Source: Desulfocicer vacuolatum DSM 3385
Lineage (GTDB): Bacteria > Desulfobacterota > Desulfobacteria > Desulfobacterales > Desulfobacteraceae
Assembly (NCBI RefSeq): GCF_900176365.1
Contig: NZ_FWXY01000007.1
Span: 124,001 to 188,000, forward strand
Direction: 5' to 3'
Length of the DNA: 64,000 nucleotides
Position numbers and translations under genes: made by a program. Below, one piece after another: positions 28,221-38,169 of the stretch (position 1 is the stretch's first letter; each line of letters starts with the position of its first letter). The notes beneath the pieces were generated by a model. That model was not told where the DNA came from. It saw nothing but the letters and a program-made list of their open reading frames with translations, and ran no database searches.

Positions 28221-28313
28221 TTTATATGAAATACTCCGCAATTCAGGAGCATATTTCAAGCTTCGTTGTGGGCAGATCCGGATCAGACTACGGTCTGCCC
28301 GTGGCAGTTATAT
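28221..28313 (+). repeat. Family A repeat between secD and secF, copy 4
   Basis: A 93-bp copy occupying nearly all of the gap between two cotranscribed genes. Its GTGGCAGTTATAT end supplies the secD stop codon (TAA, minus strand 28310-28308). Its other end lies immediately beside the secF ribosome site. In the secD-secF transcript it would form two hairpins. Confidence 0.88.
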
Positions 28314-29885
28314 ACTGAGGGTGGATGTCTTTTTTCCGGACAAAGTCATTTCAAAAATACTTTTTGAAAGGACAAGGGCGGTAAAAAGGCTTGCAAGAAT
28401 ACCAAGTCCCAGGGTCACGGCAAAACCCTTCACAGGACCTGTGCCGAACTGAAACAATACCACCGCAACAATAAGTGTGGTTACATTGGCGTCAAGAATA
28501 GTAAGGGCGGCCCTGGAGAATCCTGCATGCACAGAAGCCACAGGGGTTTTTCCGGAAGCAAGCTCCTCTCTGATTCTTTCAAAGATAATTACATTGGCAT
28601 CCACCGCCATACCGATGGTGAGAATAATGCCTGCAATTCCCGGAAGCGTCAGGGTGGCCTGGAAGGCTGCAAGACCTCCGCCAATGAGCAGAATATTAAC
28701 CACAAGGGCAATGTCTGCAATGAGACCCGCTCCCTTGTAATACATCACCATAAATAAAATAACAAGAATCCCCCCCACCATCATGGACATAAGCCCCATG
28801 CGGATGGAATCAGCTCCCAGTGTGGGGCCGACAGTTCGCTCTTCAATGATTTTAACCGGCGCCGGTAATGCACCTGCCCGCAGGACAATGGCAAGGTCCC
28901 TTGCTTCTTCCGTGGTAAAATTGCCTGTGATTCTGGCCTTTCCACCGGCAATGCGATCCTGGATCACAGGGGCGGAGTAAACCGTCTTGTCCAGTACAAT
29001 GGCCAGTCTCTTTTTAATGTTTTCACCGGTGATGCGTTCAAATATACGGGCACCTTTTCGGTCAAACTCAATGCCCACATAGGGTTCATTGAACTGGGAA
29101 TCGATCATCACCCGGGCATCGGTGAGGGAGCCGCCGTCCAGTAATACCTGTTTTTTGATGAGAAAGGGCACCTTGGTGACCTGACCTGTGCGGGTATTTT
29201 CTTTCATCTGATATAAAAGCACAGAACCCGGCGGAGGGGTTCCTTGGGTGGCAGACGCAACGTTCCCGGTTTCATCCACCAGCTGGAAGTTGAGCTGGGC
29301 TGTCTTGCCGATGAGATCCTTGGCCCGCTGGGTGTCAGTGATGCCGGGCAGCTGGATCTGTATTCTTTTTTCCCCCTGGAGGCGGATGTCCGGCTCGCTG
29401 ACTCCGAATTCATCAATTCGGTTTCGAATGGTTTCAAGGGCCTGTTCTGTGGCCATGCGCTTTATGTTTTCCGCCTCCTGGACCGGAAGCTGCAGCACAA
29501 AGTTTTTCCCTTTGGCAACCGTAACCGTTGAAGCGATTTCCAGGGCATTGAAATCATCGCTGACAAGTGCTGTAAATCCATCAATATTTTTGTCCCCTGA
29601 AAGCGTTGCCGTGATGCTGTTATTGCTGTTTCTGGAGATGCCAAGGTGCTTGATGCCTTTTTTTCTCAACTCCTGTTTCAGCTCATGCACGGTACGTTCA
29701 ACAGTGGTTTCCACCGCCTTCTGATTTTGAACTTCAAGGACAAGATGCATGCCGCCCTGGAGGTCCAGGCCAAGGTTTATTTTTTTGTGGGGCCAGCAGT
29801 CGGGGTAGAAGGTGGGAAGAACATATACCAGTGCTGTCAGTATAATCACTGCTGTAAGCGCGCCTTTCCATGTGAATGATTTCAA
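28308..29885 (-). CDS. secD: Protein translocase subunit SecD
   Basis: A 525-residue membrane protein. It has the SecD motif GLDLQGGMHLVLEV near the first helix, a periplasmic P1 region with PGITDTQRAKDLIGKTAQL, and the six-helix core with FERIREELASGKTP. The TTG start at 29885 follows CAGGAG at a good distance and gives the usual charged N-terminus (LKSFTWKG) ahead of the first helix. A longer frame would run into yajC. The stop codon comes from the terminal bases of a family A repeat. Confidence 0.93.
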   Translation of the reverse strand: MKSFTWKGALTAVIILTALVYVLPTFYPDCWPHKKINLGLDLQGGMHLVLEVQNQKAVETTVERTVHELKQELRKKGIKHLGISRNSNNSITATLSGDKNIDGFTALVSDDFNALEIASTVTVAKGKNFVLQLPVQEAENIKRMATEQALETIRNRIDEFGVSEPDIRLQGEKRIQIQLPGITDTQRAKDLIGKTAQLNFQLVDETGNVASATQGTPPPGSVLLYQMKENTRTGQVTKVPFLIKKQVLLDGGSLTDARVMIDSQFNEPYVGIEFDRKGARIFERITGENIKKRLAIVLDKTVYSAPVIQDRIAGGKARITGNFTTEEARDLAIVLRAGALPAPVKIIEERTVGPTLGADSIRMGLMSMMVGGILVILFMVMYYKGAGLIADIALVVNILLIGGGLAAFQATLTLPGIAGIILTIGMAVDANVIIFERIREELASGKTPVASVHAGFSRAALTILDANVTTLIVAVVLFQFGTGPVKGFAVTLGLGILASLFTALVLSKSIFEMTLSGKKTSTLSI

Positions 29886-29910
29886 TCTGATTGCTCCTGA
29901 AATGGCTGTA

Positions 29911-30261
29911 TTATTTGGATTTTTTACCTTTTTTTGACTCGGCGGGTGCGTTGGTCTGGAGAGTGGCGCCCACATTTCCCCGATTGATTTTAATTTTAAC
30001 GTTTTCGGCTATTTCAAGGGAAACAGTGGTATCGCCAAGGGAGGTGATGGTACCGTGAACACCACCTGATGTGATGATACGATCCCCTTTTTTAAGGCTG
30101 TTGATCATGTTTTGGTGTTCTTTGGCTTTTTTCTGCTGGGGTCTGATGAGCAGAAAGTAAAAAATAACGAACATGAGAATAAGGGGTACAAATGCTGTAA
30201 ATCCACCTGCCTGTCCACCTGCTGCGCCAGCCTGTCCCATTGCAAATGCTGTGTTGATCAT
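29911..30261 (-). CDS. yajC: Preprotein translocase subunit YajC
   Basis: A 116-residue protein. One hydrophobic helix at about 22-42 (FTAFVPLILMFVIFYFLLI) is followed by RPQQKKAKEHQNMINSLKKGD and the GGVHGTITSL loop, all typical of YajC. It associates with SecDF and is first gene of yajC-secD-secF here. GGAGG before the ATG supports the start. Confidence 0.93.
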   Translation of the reverse strand: MINTAFAMGQAGAAGGQAGGFTAFVPLILMFVIFYFLLIRPQQKKAKEHQNMINSLKKGDRIITSGGVHGTITSLGDTTVSLEIAENVKIKINRGNVGATLQTNAPAESKKGKKSK

Positions 30262-30435
30262 GGTAAAAATCCTCCTGGTTTTAAATAATCTTTAGTTTAT
30301 TTATGGATGTTTCTTATAGCTGCTAAAAAAATGTCGGTCAAGGTTTGCCCTTGATGGAAAAGTATGCCGGAGTGCGACTGTTTGAGATACACAAAAGTTG
30401 TACTTATGTCAAGGATTCAACATTTTTGTTAAGTT

Positions 30436-31899
30436 TTATTTATTACAATTTATTCGGCTGTCGCCCCAGTTCATACTGTTGCATGCATTGATGGTAATAT
30501 CAATATCCCTTTTAATTTCAATGTCATGGATCTCTTTTCTTTTCTTGTTTAAAAGATAGGCTGCCACCTCCCATGGTACCTCTGCAGTAAGGGATGTGAT
30601 TCCCCCTTTAATGGTCTTGAGATTGAGCTGTCGTAAAAAGGCAAGGCCAAGATTTTCCACAGACGGAATCATGCCGCGCCCTTTGCAATGGGTGCAGGTT
30701 TTATAGCTGCCAAAGGTGATGGAGGGTCTCAATCGCTGTCGGGACATCTCCACAAGTCCAAACCCGGATATGCCGCCTACCTTGGTTTTTGCCTTATCAA
30801 ATTTAAGGTGTTTTTTCAGGGTTTTGGTGACATCTGCTTTGTGTTTTCGCTCCTTCATATCAATGAAGTCCACCACAATCAATCCCCCCAGATCCCTGAG
30901 CCTTAGCTGCCGGGCCACCTCTTCTGCCGCTTCAATATTGGTGTGATAGGCAGTCTGTTCAATGTTTTTTTTGCCGGTGGATTTGGCTGAATTGACATCA
31001 ATGGCCACCAGGGCTTCGGTCTGATCAATGACAATGGAACCGCCTGATTTTAGGGAAACTTTGGGCTCAAATATGGAGGCAATCTGCTCTTCCAGCTGGT
31101 GTTTGGTAAAGATGGGTTTTTCACCCTTGAACAGCTTCACGATTTTCTGTTTGCCCGGGGCAATGATTCCCATGAAATCTTTGACTTCCAGGTACACCTC
31201 TTTATCATCTATGAGAATTTCTGTGATATCATCGGTGAAATAGTCTCTCAGGGATCTCACAGCAAGGTTTTGCTCCTTGTAGAGCAGGGAAGGGGTTTCA
31301 CTCTGGATGGCTTTTTTATTGATGTTTTTCCAGGCCCGTTGGAGGTATTTCAGGTCGTTGTTGAACATGGTCTTGGTGGCATCTTTGCCCGCAGTTCTGA
31401 CAATGAGACCAAATCCTTCGGGTACCTTCACAGAATCAATGATGGATTTGAGGCGTTTTCGCTCTTCTTCGTCCATGATCTGGCGGGAAACCCCCCGGGT
31501 GTTGCTGCCCGGCATGAGCACAGATAGCCTTCCCGGCAGGGAAATAAAGGTGGTGAGCATGGCTCCCTTGTGCATAATGGGGTCTTTTGTGACCTGGACA
31601 ATGAGCTCCTGGCCCTTTTTAACCAGGTTGGTGATGCGTCTGTCTCCGGCATCGTTGTCAAGGAAGTAATCACTGTGGATTTCATTGAGTTGCAGAAAAC
31701 CGTTTTTCTGGGTGCCGTAATCCACGAAAACCGCCTGGAGACTTGGCTCCACCCGTGTGATGGATGCTTTGTAAATGTTGCCCTGGGTCATTTCTCGTGC
31801 CGCTGTATCCAGGTGGATTTCTTCCAGTTTGTTGTCTTTAACGGTCACGATTCTGCATTCATCGGAATCGAGCGCATTAATTAAAATTTTTCTTGTCAT
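30436..31899 (-). CDS. rng: Ribonuclease G/E family endoribonuclease
   Basis: A 487-residue protein starting TRKILINALDSDECRI. An S1-like RNA-binding part carries GNIYKASITRVEPSLQAVFVDYG. The catalytic core has LVAIDVNSAKSTGKKN with the metal-binding Asp, the LRDLGGLIVVDFIDM second Asp, and a zinc-link CTHCKGRG. It cuts single-stranded AU-rich RNA, for example in 16S rRNA 5' maturation and mRNA decay. The length fits RNase G rather than RNase E, which has a long scaffold tail. An upstream ATG at 31926 would add nine residues. Confidence 0.92.
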   Translation of the reverse strand: MTRKILINALDSDECRIVTVKDNKLEEIHLDTAAREMTQGNIYKASITRVEPSLQAVFVDYGTQKNGFLQLNEIHSDYFLDNDAGDRRITNLVKKGQELIVQVTKDPIMHKGAMLTTFISLPGRLSVLMPGSNTRGVSRQIMDEEERKRLKSIIDSVKVPEGFGLIVRTAGKDATKTMFNNDLKYLQRAWKNINKKAIQSETPSLLYKEQNLAVRSLRDYFTDDITEILIDDKEVYLEVKDFMGIIAPGKQKIVKLFKGEKPIFTKHQLEEQIASIFEPKVSLKSGGSIVIDQTEALVAIDVNSAKSTGKKNIEQTAYHTNIEAAEEVARQLRLRDLGGLIVVDFIDMKERKHKADVTKTLKKHLKFDKAKTKVGGISGFGLVEMSRQRLRPSITFGSYKTCTHCKGRGMIPSVENLGLAFLRQLNLKTIKGGITSLTAEVPWEVAAYLLNKKRKEIHDIEIKRDIDITINACNSMNWGDSRINCNK

Positions 31900-32410
31900 T
31901 AAATCTTTCTTACTGCCTCCATGCAAAAATTATATATGGAGATTTTTAATCAATGGATTTGATACGTCTGTTTGGCCGTGTCTGCCATTTGCCGGGAATT
32001 TTTGAAGGTGGACCCCTGCGATGAAAGTCAGATAAATTTAAGCCCTGTATCCCAATGTCGGCCGGTTGATCAGAAAATTATATCCTCTGTCATAAACGAT
32101 ATATGTTGTGATTAAATCCAAAATATACAACTGTTTTTGAAAAATCCCAATGCCATTAAAAATCTCTCTTTGATTTTTTAAATATGAAATTTAAGAAAGA
32201 AGTTTGATACGCTTTAAATGTGTAAACTGCCAGCGCTTGATAAAACAAAATATCTTTCTGGAAACAACAAGTATTCGATTGACGCCGTCAAGTCAAATAA
32301 ATTATGCGTTGTCCATGGTATCATGCTTGCTATTTCATTCATATTATGCCATTTAATGAGCTTTATTTGTCCTTAATAAATCCAAAGTGTCTGGAGGTTT
32401 ACATATAATT
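31900..32410. other. Divergent intergenic region between rng and leuS
   Basis: About 510 AT-rich bases holding the leaders of both genes. A possible sigma-70 promoter for leuS is TTGACG at 32279-32284 with TATGCG at 32303-32308 (18-base spacer). I see no T-box-like or other known leader structure, and no repeat copy. Confidence 0.35.
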
Positions 32411-35002
32411 ATGGAAGAACGGTACAGTCCTGAAGCAGTTGAAGTAAAATGGCAGCAATATTGGGAATCCCATGGAATATTTTCCACATCTGAAGATACG
32501 TCCAAAGAAAAATATTACCTTTTGGAGATGTTTCCCTATCCCTCGGGGAAAATTCACATGGGACATGTCAGGAATTATACCATTGGGGATGTGGTGGCCC
32601 GGTATAAACGAATGAAGGGCTATAATGTCCTCCATCCCATGGGGTGGGATGCCTTTGGCATGCCCGCTGAAAATGCAGCCATTGATAATAATACCCATCC
32701 GGCAGCCTGGACCTATGACAATATGGCAGCCATGAGAAAACAGCTCAAAAAAATGGGTTTTTCCTATGACTGGAACCGGGAAATTGCCACCTGTAGACCG
32801 GAATACTATCGGTGGGAACAATGGCTGTTTCTCCAGATGCTGGAAAAGGAGATGGTGTACCGAAAGGAATCCTATGTCAACTGGTGTGAGCATTGCCAGA
32901 CCGTTCTTGCCAATGAGCAGGTGGAAGCGGACCTTTGTTGGCGGTGCAGCCAACCGGTGCAGCAAAAGAAACTGTGGCAATGGTTTTTTAAAATCACTGA
33001 TTATGCCGAAGACCTTTTGCTGCATTGTGATAAATTGCCGGGGTGGCCCGGCAAGGTAACCCTGATGCAGAAAAACTGGATCGGCAAAAGTGTGGGCTCT
33101 GAAGTCTCCTTTGACATTGAAGGCATGGATGGTGAAATCAAAGTGTTTACCACCCGTCCTGATACGTTGTTCGGTTCCACCTTCATGTGTCTTGCTCCGG
33201 AGCACCCATTGGTGGAATCCCTGTCCCGGGGTACGGAGCAGGCCGATGCCGTAAAAGCGTTTGTGGAAAAAATATCCCGCCAGGAGCGATCCACAGATGC
33301 CCTGGAAAAATATGAAAAAGAAGGGGTGTTCACCGGTGCCTGGTGTATCAACCCCACCAATGGACGGCGCATGCCCGTATTCACGGCTAATTTTGCCCTG
33401 ATGGGGTATGGTACCGGTGCGGTGATGTCCGTACCGGCCCATGATCAACGGGATTTTGATTTTGCCCGGAAATATGATTTGGACATTGTGGTGGTGATTC
33501 AGCCGGAAGGGGAAACCCTGGACCCTGCCACCATGGAAGAGGCTTACACCGGAGAAGGGCTGCTGGTGAATTCCGGTGAATACAATGGCATGAAAAACCG
33601 TGATGCCATGGCCGAAATAACCACATGGCTTGAAAAAGAAGGCCGGGGAAAACAGACCGTCAGTTTCCGCCTCCGGGACTGGGGCATCTCCCGTCAACGT
33701 TATTGGGGAACCCCCATTCCCGTGATTCACTGTGACACCTGTGGTGTGGTACCGGTGCCCGAATCCCAGTTGCCTGTCACCCTGCCCGAAGATGCGGATT
33801 TACTTGAGAACGGAGGTTCACCGCTTCCCACCCTGGATTTCTTTGCCCGTACCACCTGTCCTGTATGTGGCAGACAAGATGCCAGGCGGGATACCGACAC
33901 CATGGACACCTTTGTGGAGAGTTCCTGGTATTTTGTGCGTTATTGCAGTCCCCGTTGCGAAACTGCCATGTTTGACGCCGATGCCGTTAAATATTGGATG
34001 CCGGTGGATCAATACATTGGCGGGGTGGAGCATGCCATTTTACATCTGCTCTATTCACGCTATTTCATGCGGGTATTAAATACCCTGGGGCTCATTGATT
34101 TTAAAGAGCCTTTTACCCATCTTCTCACCCAGGGCATGGTGTGCAAAGAAACCCTTACCTGTCCTGAACATGGTTATCTTTTTCCGGAAGAGGCGTTGCC
34201 CACGGGGGAAGGCTTTAAATGCGTAAAATGTGACAACACCGTTGAGGTGGGACGGGTTATTAAAATGTCCAAATCCAAGAAAAATGTCATTGATCCCAAT
34301 ATTCTTCTGGAAAAATACGGGGCAGACATCACCCGGCTTTTTTGTTTATTTGCCGCTCCGCCGGAGCGGGACCTGGAGTGGAACGATGATGGGGTGGAGG
34401 GATGTCATCGCTTCATTAACCGGGTGTGGCGCCTGGTGGATCTGTGCCGGGAAAAATGCGGTGATACCCCTGCCTATGACGGCCCCATGGAAGGGTTGTC
34501 AGAGGATGCAAAAAATCTTCATCGCAAGGGACATCAAACCATAAAAAAAGTCACCGATGACATTGAGGACAGCTTCCATTTTAATACAGCCATCAGTGCG
34601 GTGATGGAGCTTGTAAATGCCATGTACAGTGCAAATCTCAATGGTGATGATGAAGGAATGAAAGGGGTGGCTGCCTTTTGTATGGAAAACATTGTGCTGC
34701 TGCTGTCCCCCATTGTACCCCATTTTGCCGAAGAATTGTGGGAACGCATGGGGCATGACGCCAGTGTTGTGGATCATACCTGGCCCCAATACAGGGAAGA
34801 TGCCCTGGTCAGCGATGAGATGCTCATTGTGATTCAAGTGAATGGGAAGCTTCGGTCAAAATTTAATATCCGTGCAGATGCCGATGATGATGCCATTAAA
34901 GCCGTGGCCCTGGCCGATGAAATAGTGATGAAGCACGTTGCTGACAAAACCATTCGAAAGGTGATTGTTGTAAAGAAAAAGCTTGTCAATATTGTGGTGT
35001 AA
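32411..35002 (+). CDS. leuS: Leucyl-tRNA synthetase
   Basis: An 863-residue class I synthetase. The HIGH-type motif is [15 protein letters not shown] near residue 45. A zinc-like Cys cluster (CEHCQTVL and CWRCSQ) and the editing domain follow ([12 protein letters not shown] near 250). The KMSKS motif is in [10 protein letters not shown] near 619. It charges tRNA-Leu. GGAGG at 32393-32397 lies 13 bases from the chosen ATG, a little far; GTG 32387 is the only upstream in-frame option and lies before that site. lptE follows almost directly, a common arrangement. Confidence 0.95.
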   Translation: MEERYSPEAVEVKWQQYWESHGIFSTSEDTSKEKYYLLEMFPYPSGKIHMGHVRNYTIGDVVARYKRMKGYNVLHPMGWDAFGMPAENAAIDNNTHPAAWTYDNMAAMRKQLKKMGFSYDWNREIATCRPEYYRWEQWLFLQMLEKEMVYRKESYVNWCEHCQTVLANEQVEADLCWRCSQPVQQKKLWQWFFKITDYAEDLLLHCDKLPGWPGKVTLMQKNWIGKSVGSEVSFDIEGMDGEIKVFTTRPDTLFGSTFMCLAPEHPLVESLSRGTEQADAVKAFVEKISRQERSTDALEKYEKEGVFTGAWCINPTNGRRMPVFTANFALMGYGTGAVMSVPAHDQRDFDFARKYDLDIVVVIQPEGETLDPATMEEAYTGEGLLVNSGEYNGMKNRDAMAEITTWLEKEGRGKQTVSFRLRDWGISRQRYWGTPIPVIHCDTCGVVPVPESQLPVTLPEDADLLENGGSPLPTLDFFARTTCPVCGRQDARRDTDTMDTFVESSWYFVRYCSPRCETAMFDADAVKYWMPVDQYIGGVEHAILHLLYSRYFMRVLNTLGLIDFKEPFTHLLTQGMVCKETLTCPEHGYLFPEEALPTGEGFKCVKCDNTVEVGRVIKMSKSKKNVIDPNILLEKYGADITRLFCLFAAPPERDLEWNDDGVEGCHRFINRVWRLVDLCREKCGDTPAYDGPMEGLSEDAKNLHRKGHQTIKKVTDDIEDSFHFNTAISAVMELVNAMYSANLNGDDEGMKGVAAFCMENIVLLLSPIVPHFAEELWERMGHDASVVDHTWPQYREDALVSDEMLIVIQVNGKLRSKFNIRADADDDAIKAVALADEIVMKHVADKTIRKVIVVKKKLVNIVV

Positions 35003-35054
35003 TATGGGACATGGAAAATATCCACTGTTCCGGGGCCTTTCATCGTTTTTTTCC

Positions 35055-35582
35055 ATGTCCGGGAAAAAAAATAAAAGGCCTTTGCAACACTTTGCTTGGT
35101 TGATAATTGCGCTGCTGCTGGGGGGGTGTGGATATCACATCCAGGGAAACACCCCCCTGCCCGCCGGGATAAAGGCTGTTCATGTCACCTTGTTTGAAAA
35201 TCGCAGTGGTGAGTCCGGCGTAGAAAATACATTTACCGATTTGTTCATAGATGAACTGCTCATGAAAACAGATGCCAAGGTCACAGATGAGGCCCATGCC
35301 AGGGGATTTGTCACCGGGATCATTCGTTCCATCTCTGTGGGGGATCTTACCCGATCCTCCGATGATGCGGTTCTCCAGGGTCTGGTGCGTGCCACCATGG
35401 ATCTTTCCATGGCAGATGAGACGGGCAATGTGGTGTGGGGGGTAAAGGGCTATAGTGACAGTAAAGTGTATACCGCCTCCAGCTCCAATGTGACCGATGA
35501 GTCTGCAAAACAGGAAGCTGTGGAATACATTGCCCGGCGCTTGTCTGAAAAACTGGTGAGCGCCATGGGGGATCAGTGGTAG
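35055..35582 (+). CDS. lptE: LPS-assembly lipoprotein LptE
   Basis: About 175 residues from ATG 35055. The signal peptide is MSGKKNKRPLQHFAWLIIALLLGGC with a clear lipobox, followed by GYHIQGNTPLPAGIKAVHV, typical of LptE. It plugs and guides the LptD barrel in the outer membrane. ATG 35004, right after the leuS stop, is an alternative but would give an overlong signal. Its position behind leuS supports the call and shows a diderm cell. Confidence 0.82.
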   Translation: MSGKKNKRPLQHFAWLIIALLLGGCGYHIQGNTPLPAGIKAVHVTLFENRSGESGVENTFTDLFIDELLMKTDAKVTDEAHARGFVTGIIRSISVGDLTRSSDDAVLQGLVRATMDLSMADETGNVVWGVKGYSDSKVYTASSSNVTDESAKQEAVEYIARRLSEKLVSAMGDQW

Positions 35583-35636
35583 GCCGTTTCAATGTTCCGG
35601 GCAGCTCTGCCTTAGCTTGCCTTGGAGGCTGCATTG

Positions 35637-35733
35637 TATATAAACTGTCATGGGCAGACCTTATTCTGACCTCGGTCTGCCCACAACAAAGATAGAAATA
35701 ATATTCCATAGATTTACGGAGTATCTCATATAA
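35637..35733 (-). repeat. Family A double-hairpin repeat, copy 5 (reverse)
   Basis: The hairpin GGGCAGACC...GGTCTGCCC is intact and the GAGTATCTCATATAAA end is present. At its other side (35596-35636) is the linker AGCTTGCCTTGGAGGCTGCA seen between A and B at 26916-26945, but B itself is absent here. Confidence 0.82.
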
Positions 35734-35784
35734 AAAAAAGGCGCATAAATCAGGAAATTAAGCTCCTGATTCATACGCCTTTAA
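35734..35784. terminator. Bidirectional terminator between lptE and rpsT
   Basis: AAAAGGCGCATAAATCAGGA pairs with TCCTGATTCATACGCCTTTA with few mismatches around an 8-base loop. A-rich sequence lies to the left and T-rich sequence to the right, so it fits termination of both convergent genes. Confidence 0.7.
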
Positions 35785-35801
35785 ATTTGTAAAAAACGGC
35801 T

Positions 35802-36056
35802 TTAGTTCAGAATTCTGGAAAGCCTTGAAATCTTACGTGCGGCAGTGTTCTTATGAATAACCCCTTTCTTCGCTGCTTTGGCAATGGTGGCCTGGGCTGC
35901 CTTGAACAGCTCCTGGGCATTTTCATTACTGTCTTCCTGGGCAGCTGCCTGAACCTTTTTAATGCTGGTGTTCATGGCAGATTTTGTGGATTTATTTCTA
36001 AGACGTCTGTTTTCACTCTGTTTTGCACGTTTCAATGCTGATTTATGATTGGCCAA
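35802..36056 (-). CDS. rpsT: 30S ribosomal protein S20
   Basis: An 84-residue, very basic protein starting MANHKSALKRAKQSENRRLRN, the standard S20 start, and ending with HKNTAARKISRLSRIL. It binds 16S rRNA early in 30S assembly. It diverges from murJ, an arrangement seen in many proteobacteria. Confidence 0.96.
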   Translation of the reverse strand: MANHKSALKRAKQSENRRLRNKSTKSAMNTSIKKVQAAAQEDSNENAQELFKAAQATIAKAAKKGVIHKNTAARKISRLSRILN

Positions 36057-36160
36057 CTTGTTTTGAACTCCTTCATTTATATTATTAATTTAATAGTAAT
36101 TCCATAAGTTTTGAATTAAGTAATTTAATTATATTCAACTTTTTTGTCAAGGGAAAAGTG

Positions 36161-37750
36161 ATGGTACCGGCTGAAAAACAAAAACTTGCTAAACTGTTTT
36201 CCGGGGTGTTCACCATTGGAAGTGCAACCCTTTTAAGCCGTATTCTTGGGTTTGTCAGAGATGCCATTGTGGCCATGCTTTTTGGGGCAGGAATTTATTC
36301 AGACGCCTTTTTCATGGCCTTTAGAATTCCCAATCTGTTGCGAAAATTTTTTTCCGATGGTGTATTGAGCCTCTCTTTTATCCCTGAATTTACAAAATGT
36401 CACACCATTGAAGGCAAAGAAAAAGCCTTTGACATGGCCCGGTCTTTTTTTTGTATAATTTCTTTTGCCGGGGTGCTGCTGGTGCTGTGTGGCATTGTCT
36501 ATACTCCGGGGCTGGTTTCCACCATTGCACCGGGGTTTGTTACCCATGCCCAGAAGTATGATCTCACTGTGGCATTGACCCGAATCATGATGCCCTATGT
36601 GGGGGCTATTTTTCTCATGGCCGTGTGCATGGGGATTTTAAATGCCTGTGGTCATTTTGCCGCTCCGGCTGTGGCCCCCATTGTCTTTAATGTGGTGATT
36701 ATTTTTTTTGCCCTGGTGTTATCACCTTTGTTTGACATGCCGGCCGTGGCCCTTGCCTGGGGGGTGACCCTGGGGGGGGTGTTTCAACTTTTGCTGCAAT
36801 TGCCCTTTATATATGGCAAAGGATTTCGATTTCTAAAGCGCTGTCACATCATGAATCCCGGGGCTGTAAAGGCGGCAGGAACCATGCTGCCCGCCATGGT
36901 GGGGGGGGCAGGGTATCAAATCAATGTCCTTGTGGTTACATTCATGGCATCCCGTCTGGGGGATGGCAGCATCTCCTATCTTTATTATGCCGATCGCCTG
37001 GTACAGTTTCCCCTGGCATTGTTCACTGTGTCTGTTTCCACGGTGATATTTCCCCGGTTGGCCTCATCTGTTGCCATCAACAGACAAGAAGATGCCACGG
37101 AATTGTTTTCCCGGGGACTACAGGCGGTGTTTTTTATTACTCTTCCAGCCATGGCCGGATTGATGGTGCTTGGAAAACCCATTGTGGCCCTTCTTTTTTT
37201 CCAGGGGGAATTTGAAATGACTGCAGTGGTTGAAACCGGTTCGGTTTTATTTTTTCTCTCCACAGGATTGTGGGCCTTTTCCGGTACCCGGCTGTTTGGG
37301 GCCTTTTTTTATGCATTTTCAGACATAAAAACCCCTTTTGTGGCAGGGTTTTGTTCCATCTGGGTTAATGTGGTGCTGGGGTGGGGATTGATGAAAAGTA
37401 TGGGACACACCGGTCTTGCCCTTTCTTTATCTGTTTCCGCTGTGGTTAACCTTGTGATTCTTTTGTGGAAGGCAAATGTTTATTTCACGGTCTCTGTGTG
37501 GCAGAAAATGTTGTTATCCGGTGCCAAAGCCCTTGTTTTTTCCGGGATCATGTATGGGGTGGTGGGCTGGGCGTCTTCCCTGCTTTGTCCTGCACTGGAT
37601 GCAGGAAAACCGGCCCTTTGCATGGGAGTGCTTCTTTCCATCATGATCGGAGTGCTGGTGTATGGGGGATTGTTTTTTGTGGGAGGGCGGCAGGAATATC
37701 GCAGAATGCAAAAATGGGTTAAAGGAAGTAAAAAAAATGTGGCGATTTAA
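36161..37750 (+). CDS. murJ: Lipid II flippase MurJ
   Basis: About 529 residues with 14 expected helices. The signature SRILGFVRDAIVAMLFGAG is followed by SDAFFMAFRIPNLLRKFFSDG and LSLSFIPEF, all canonical MurJ. It moves lipid II outward for cell-wall synthesis. GTG 36158 is one codon upstream of the ATG chosen. It overlaps the ftsB-like gene by 14 bases. This is the likely essential copy; the divergent paralogue is at 3271-4839. Confidence 0.94.
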   Translation: MVPAEKQKLAKLFSGVFTIGSATLLSRILGFVRDAIVAMLFGAGIYSDAFFMAFRIPNLLRKFFSDGVLSLSFIPEFTKCHTIEGKEKAFDMARSFFCIISFAGVLLVLCGIVYTPGLVSTIAPGFVTHAQKYDLTVALTRIMMPYVGAIFLMAVCMGILNACGHFAAPAVAPIVFNVVIIFFALVLSPLFDMPAVALAWGVTLGGVFQLLLQLPFIYGKGFRFLKRCHIMNPGAVKAAGTMLPAMVGGAGYQINVLVVTFMASRLGDGSISYLYYADRLVQFPLALFTVSVSTVIFPRLASSVAINRQEDATELFSRGLQAVFFITLPAMAGLMVLGKPIVALLFFQGEFEMTAVVETGSVLFFLSTGLWAFSGTRLFGAFFYAFSDIKTPFVAGFCSIWVNVVLGWGLMKSMGHTGLALSLSVSAVVNLVILLWKANVYFTVSVWQKMLLSGAKALVFSGIMYGVVGWASSLLCPALDAGKPALCMGVLLSIMIGVLVYGGLFFVGGRQEYRRMQKWVKGSKKNVAI

Positions 37751-38030
37751 GGCATCTGGATTTTACCTTGCCATGCTGGCCTTAACGGTGCTTGCCGCTT
37801 ATATGGTGTGGGGGAGCAATGGGTACATGGTTCTGGTCAGTCTCAGGAATGAAGAAGTGCAGGTGTTGAAAGAAAATCACAGTGTCATGCAAAAAAATCA
37901 ACAGATTGAAAAAATTATTGACCGCCTCAAGCATGACGGCACATACATTGAGCATGTGGCAAAGCATGAATTCGGGCTGGCAGGGGTGGATGAGCTGATT
38001 TTCAGGTTTGATCCCGGTGGGTCCCAATGA
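37737..38030 (+). CDS. FtsB/DivIC-like septum formation initiator
   Basis: A 97-residue bitopic protein. One membrane helix spans about residues 9-28, and a coiled coil follows (about 38-66, with NEEVQVLKENHSVMQKNQQIEKI). A short C-terminal block, TYIEHVAKHEFGLAGVDELIF, matches the family's ending. FtsB links FtsL and FtsQ in the divisome. AAAGGAAG precedes the ATG inside the end of murJ, so the two are coupled. Confidence 0.8.
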   Translation: MWRFKASGFYLAMLALTVLAAYMVWGSNGYMVLVSLRNEEVQVLKENHSVMQKNQQIEKIIDRLKHDGTYIEHVAKHEFGLAGVDELIFRFDPGGSQ

Positions 38031-38112
38031 AATCTGCCCAAGGAAGTGCGCCCAAGAAAGTGCGATTGACCCGTTGGAGCAAAAAAATCCGAAGATTCCT
38101 TTAGCGGTTGTT

Positions 38113-38161
38113 CCGGTCAGGGGGAATTGATCTGATGATCATGGTGCCCCCCTGGAGCCGG
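38113..38161. terminator. GC-rich hairpin between the ftsB-like gene and ihfA
   Basis: CCGGTCAGGGGG pairs with CCCCCTGGAGCCGG around a 19-base loop, between convergent stops. There is no T-tract, so a terminator role is only likely from position. Confidence 0.4.
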
Positions 38162-38169
38162 GTATATCA

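Noticed and set aside
32399-33730. 443-codon minus-strand frame under leuS
   Set aside because: It lies wholly inside leuS and its composition (His, Gly, Phe, Pro rich) is typical of an antisense reading.
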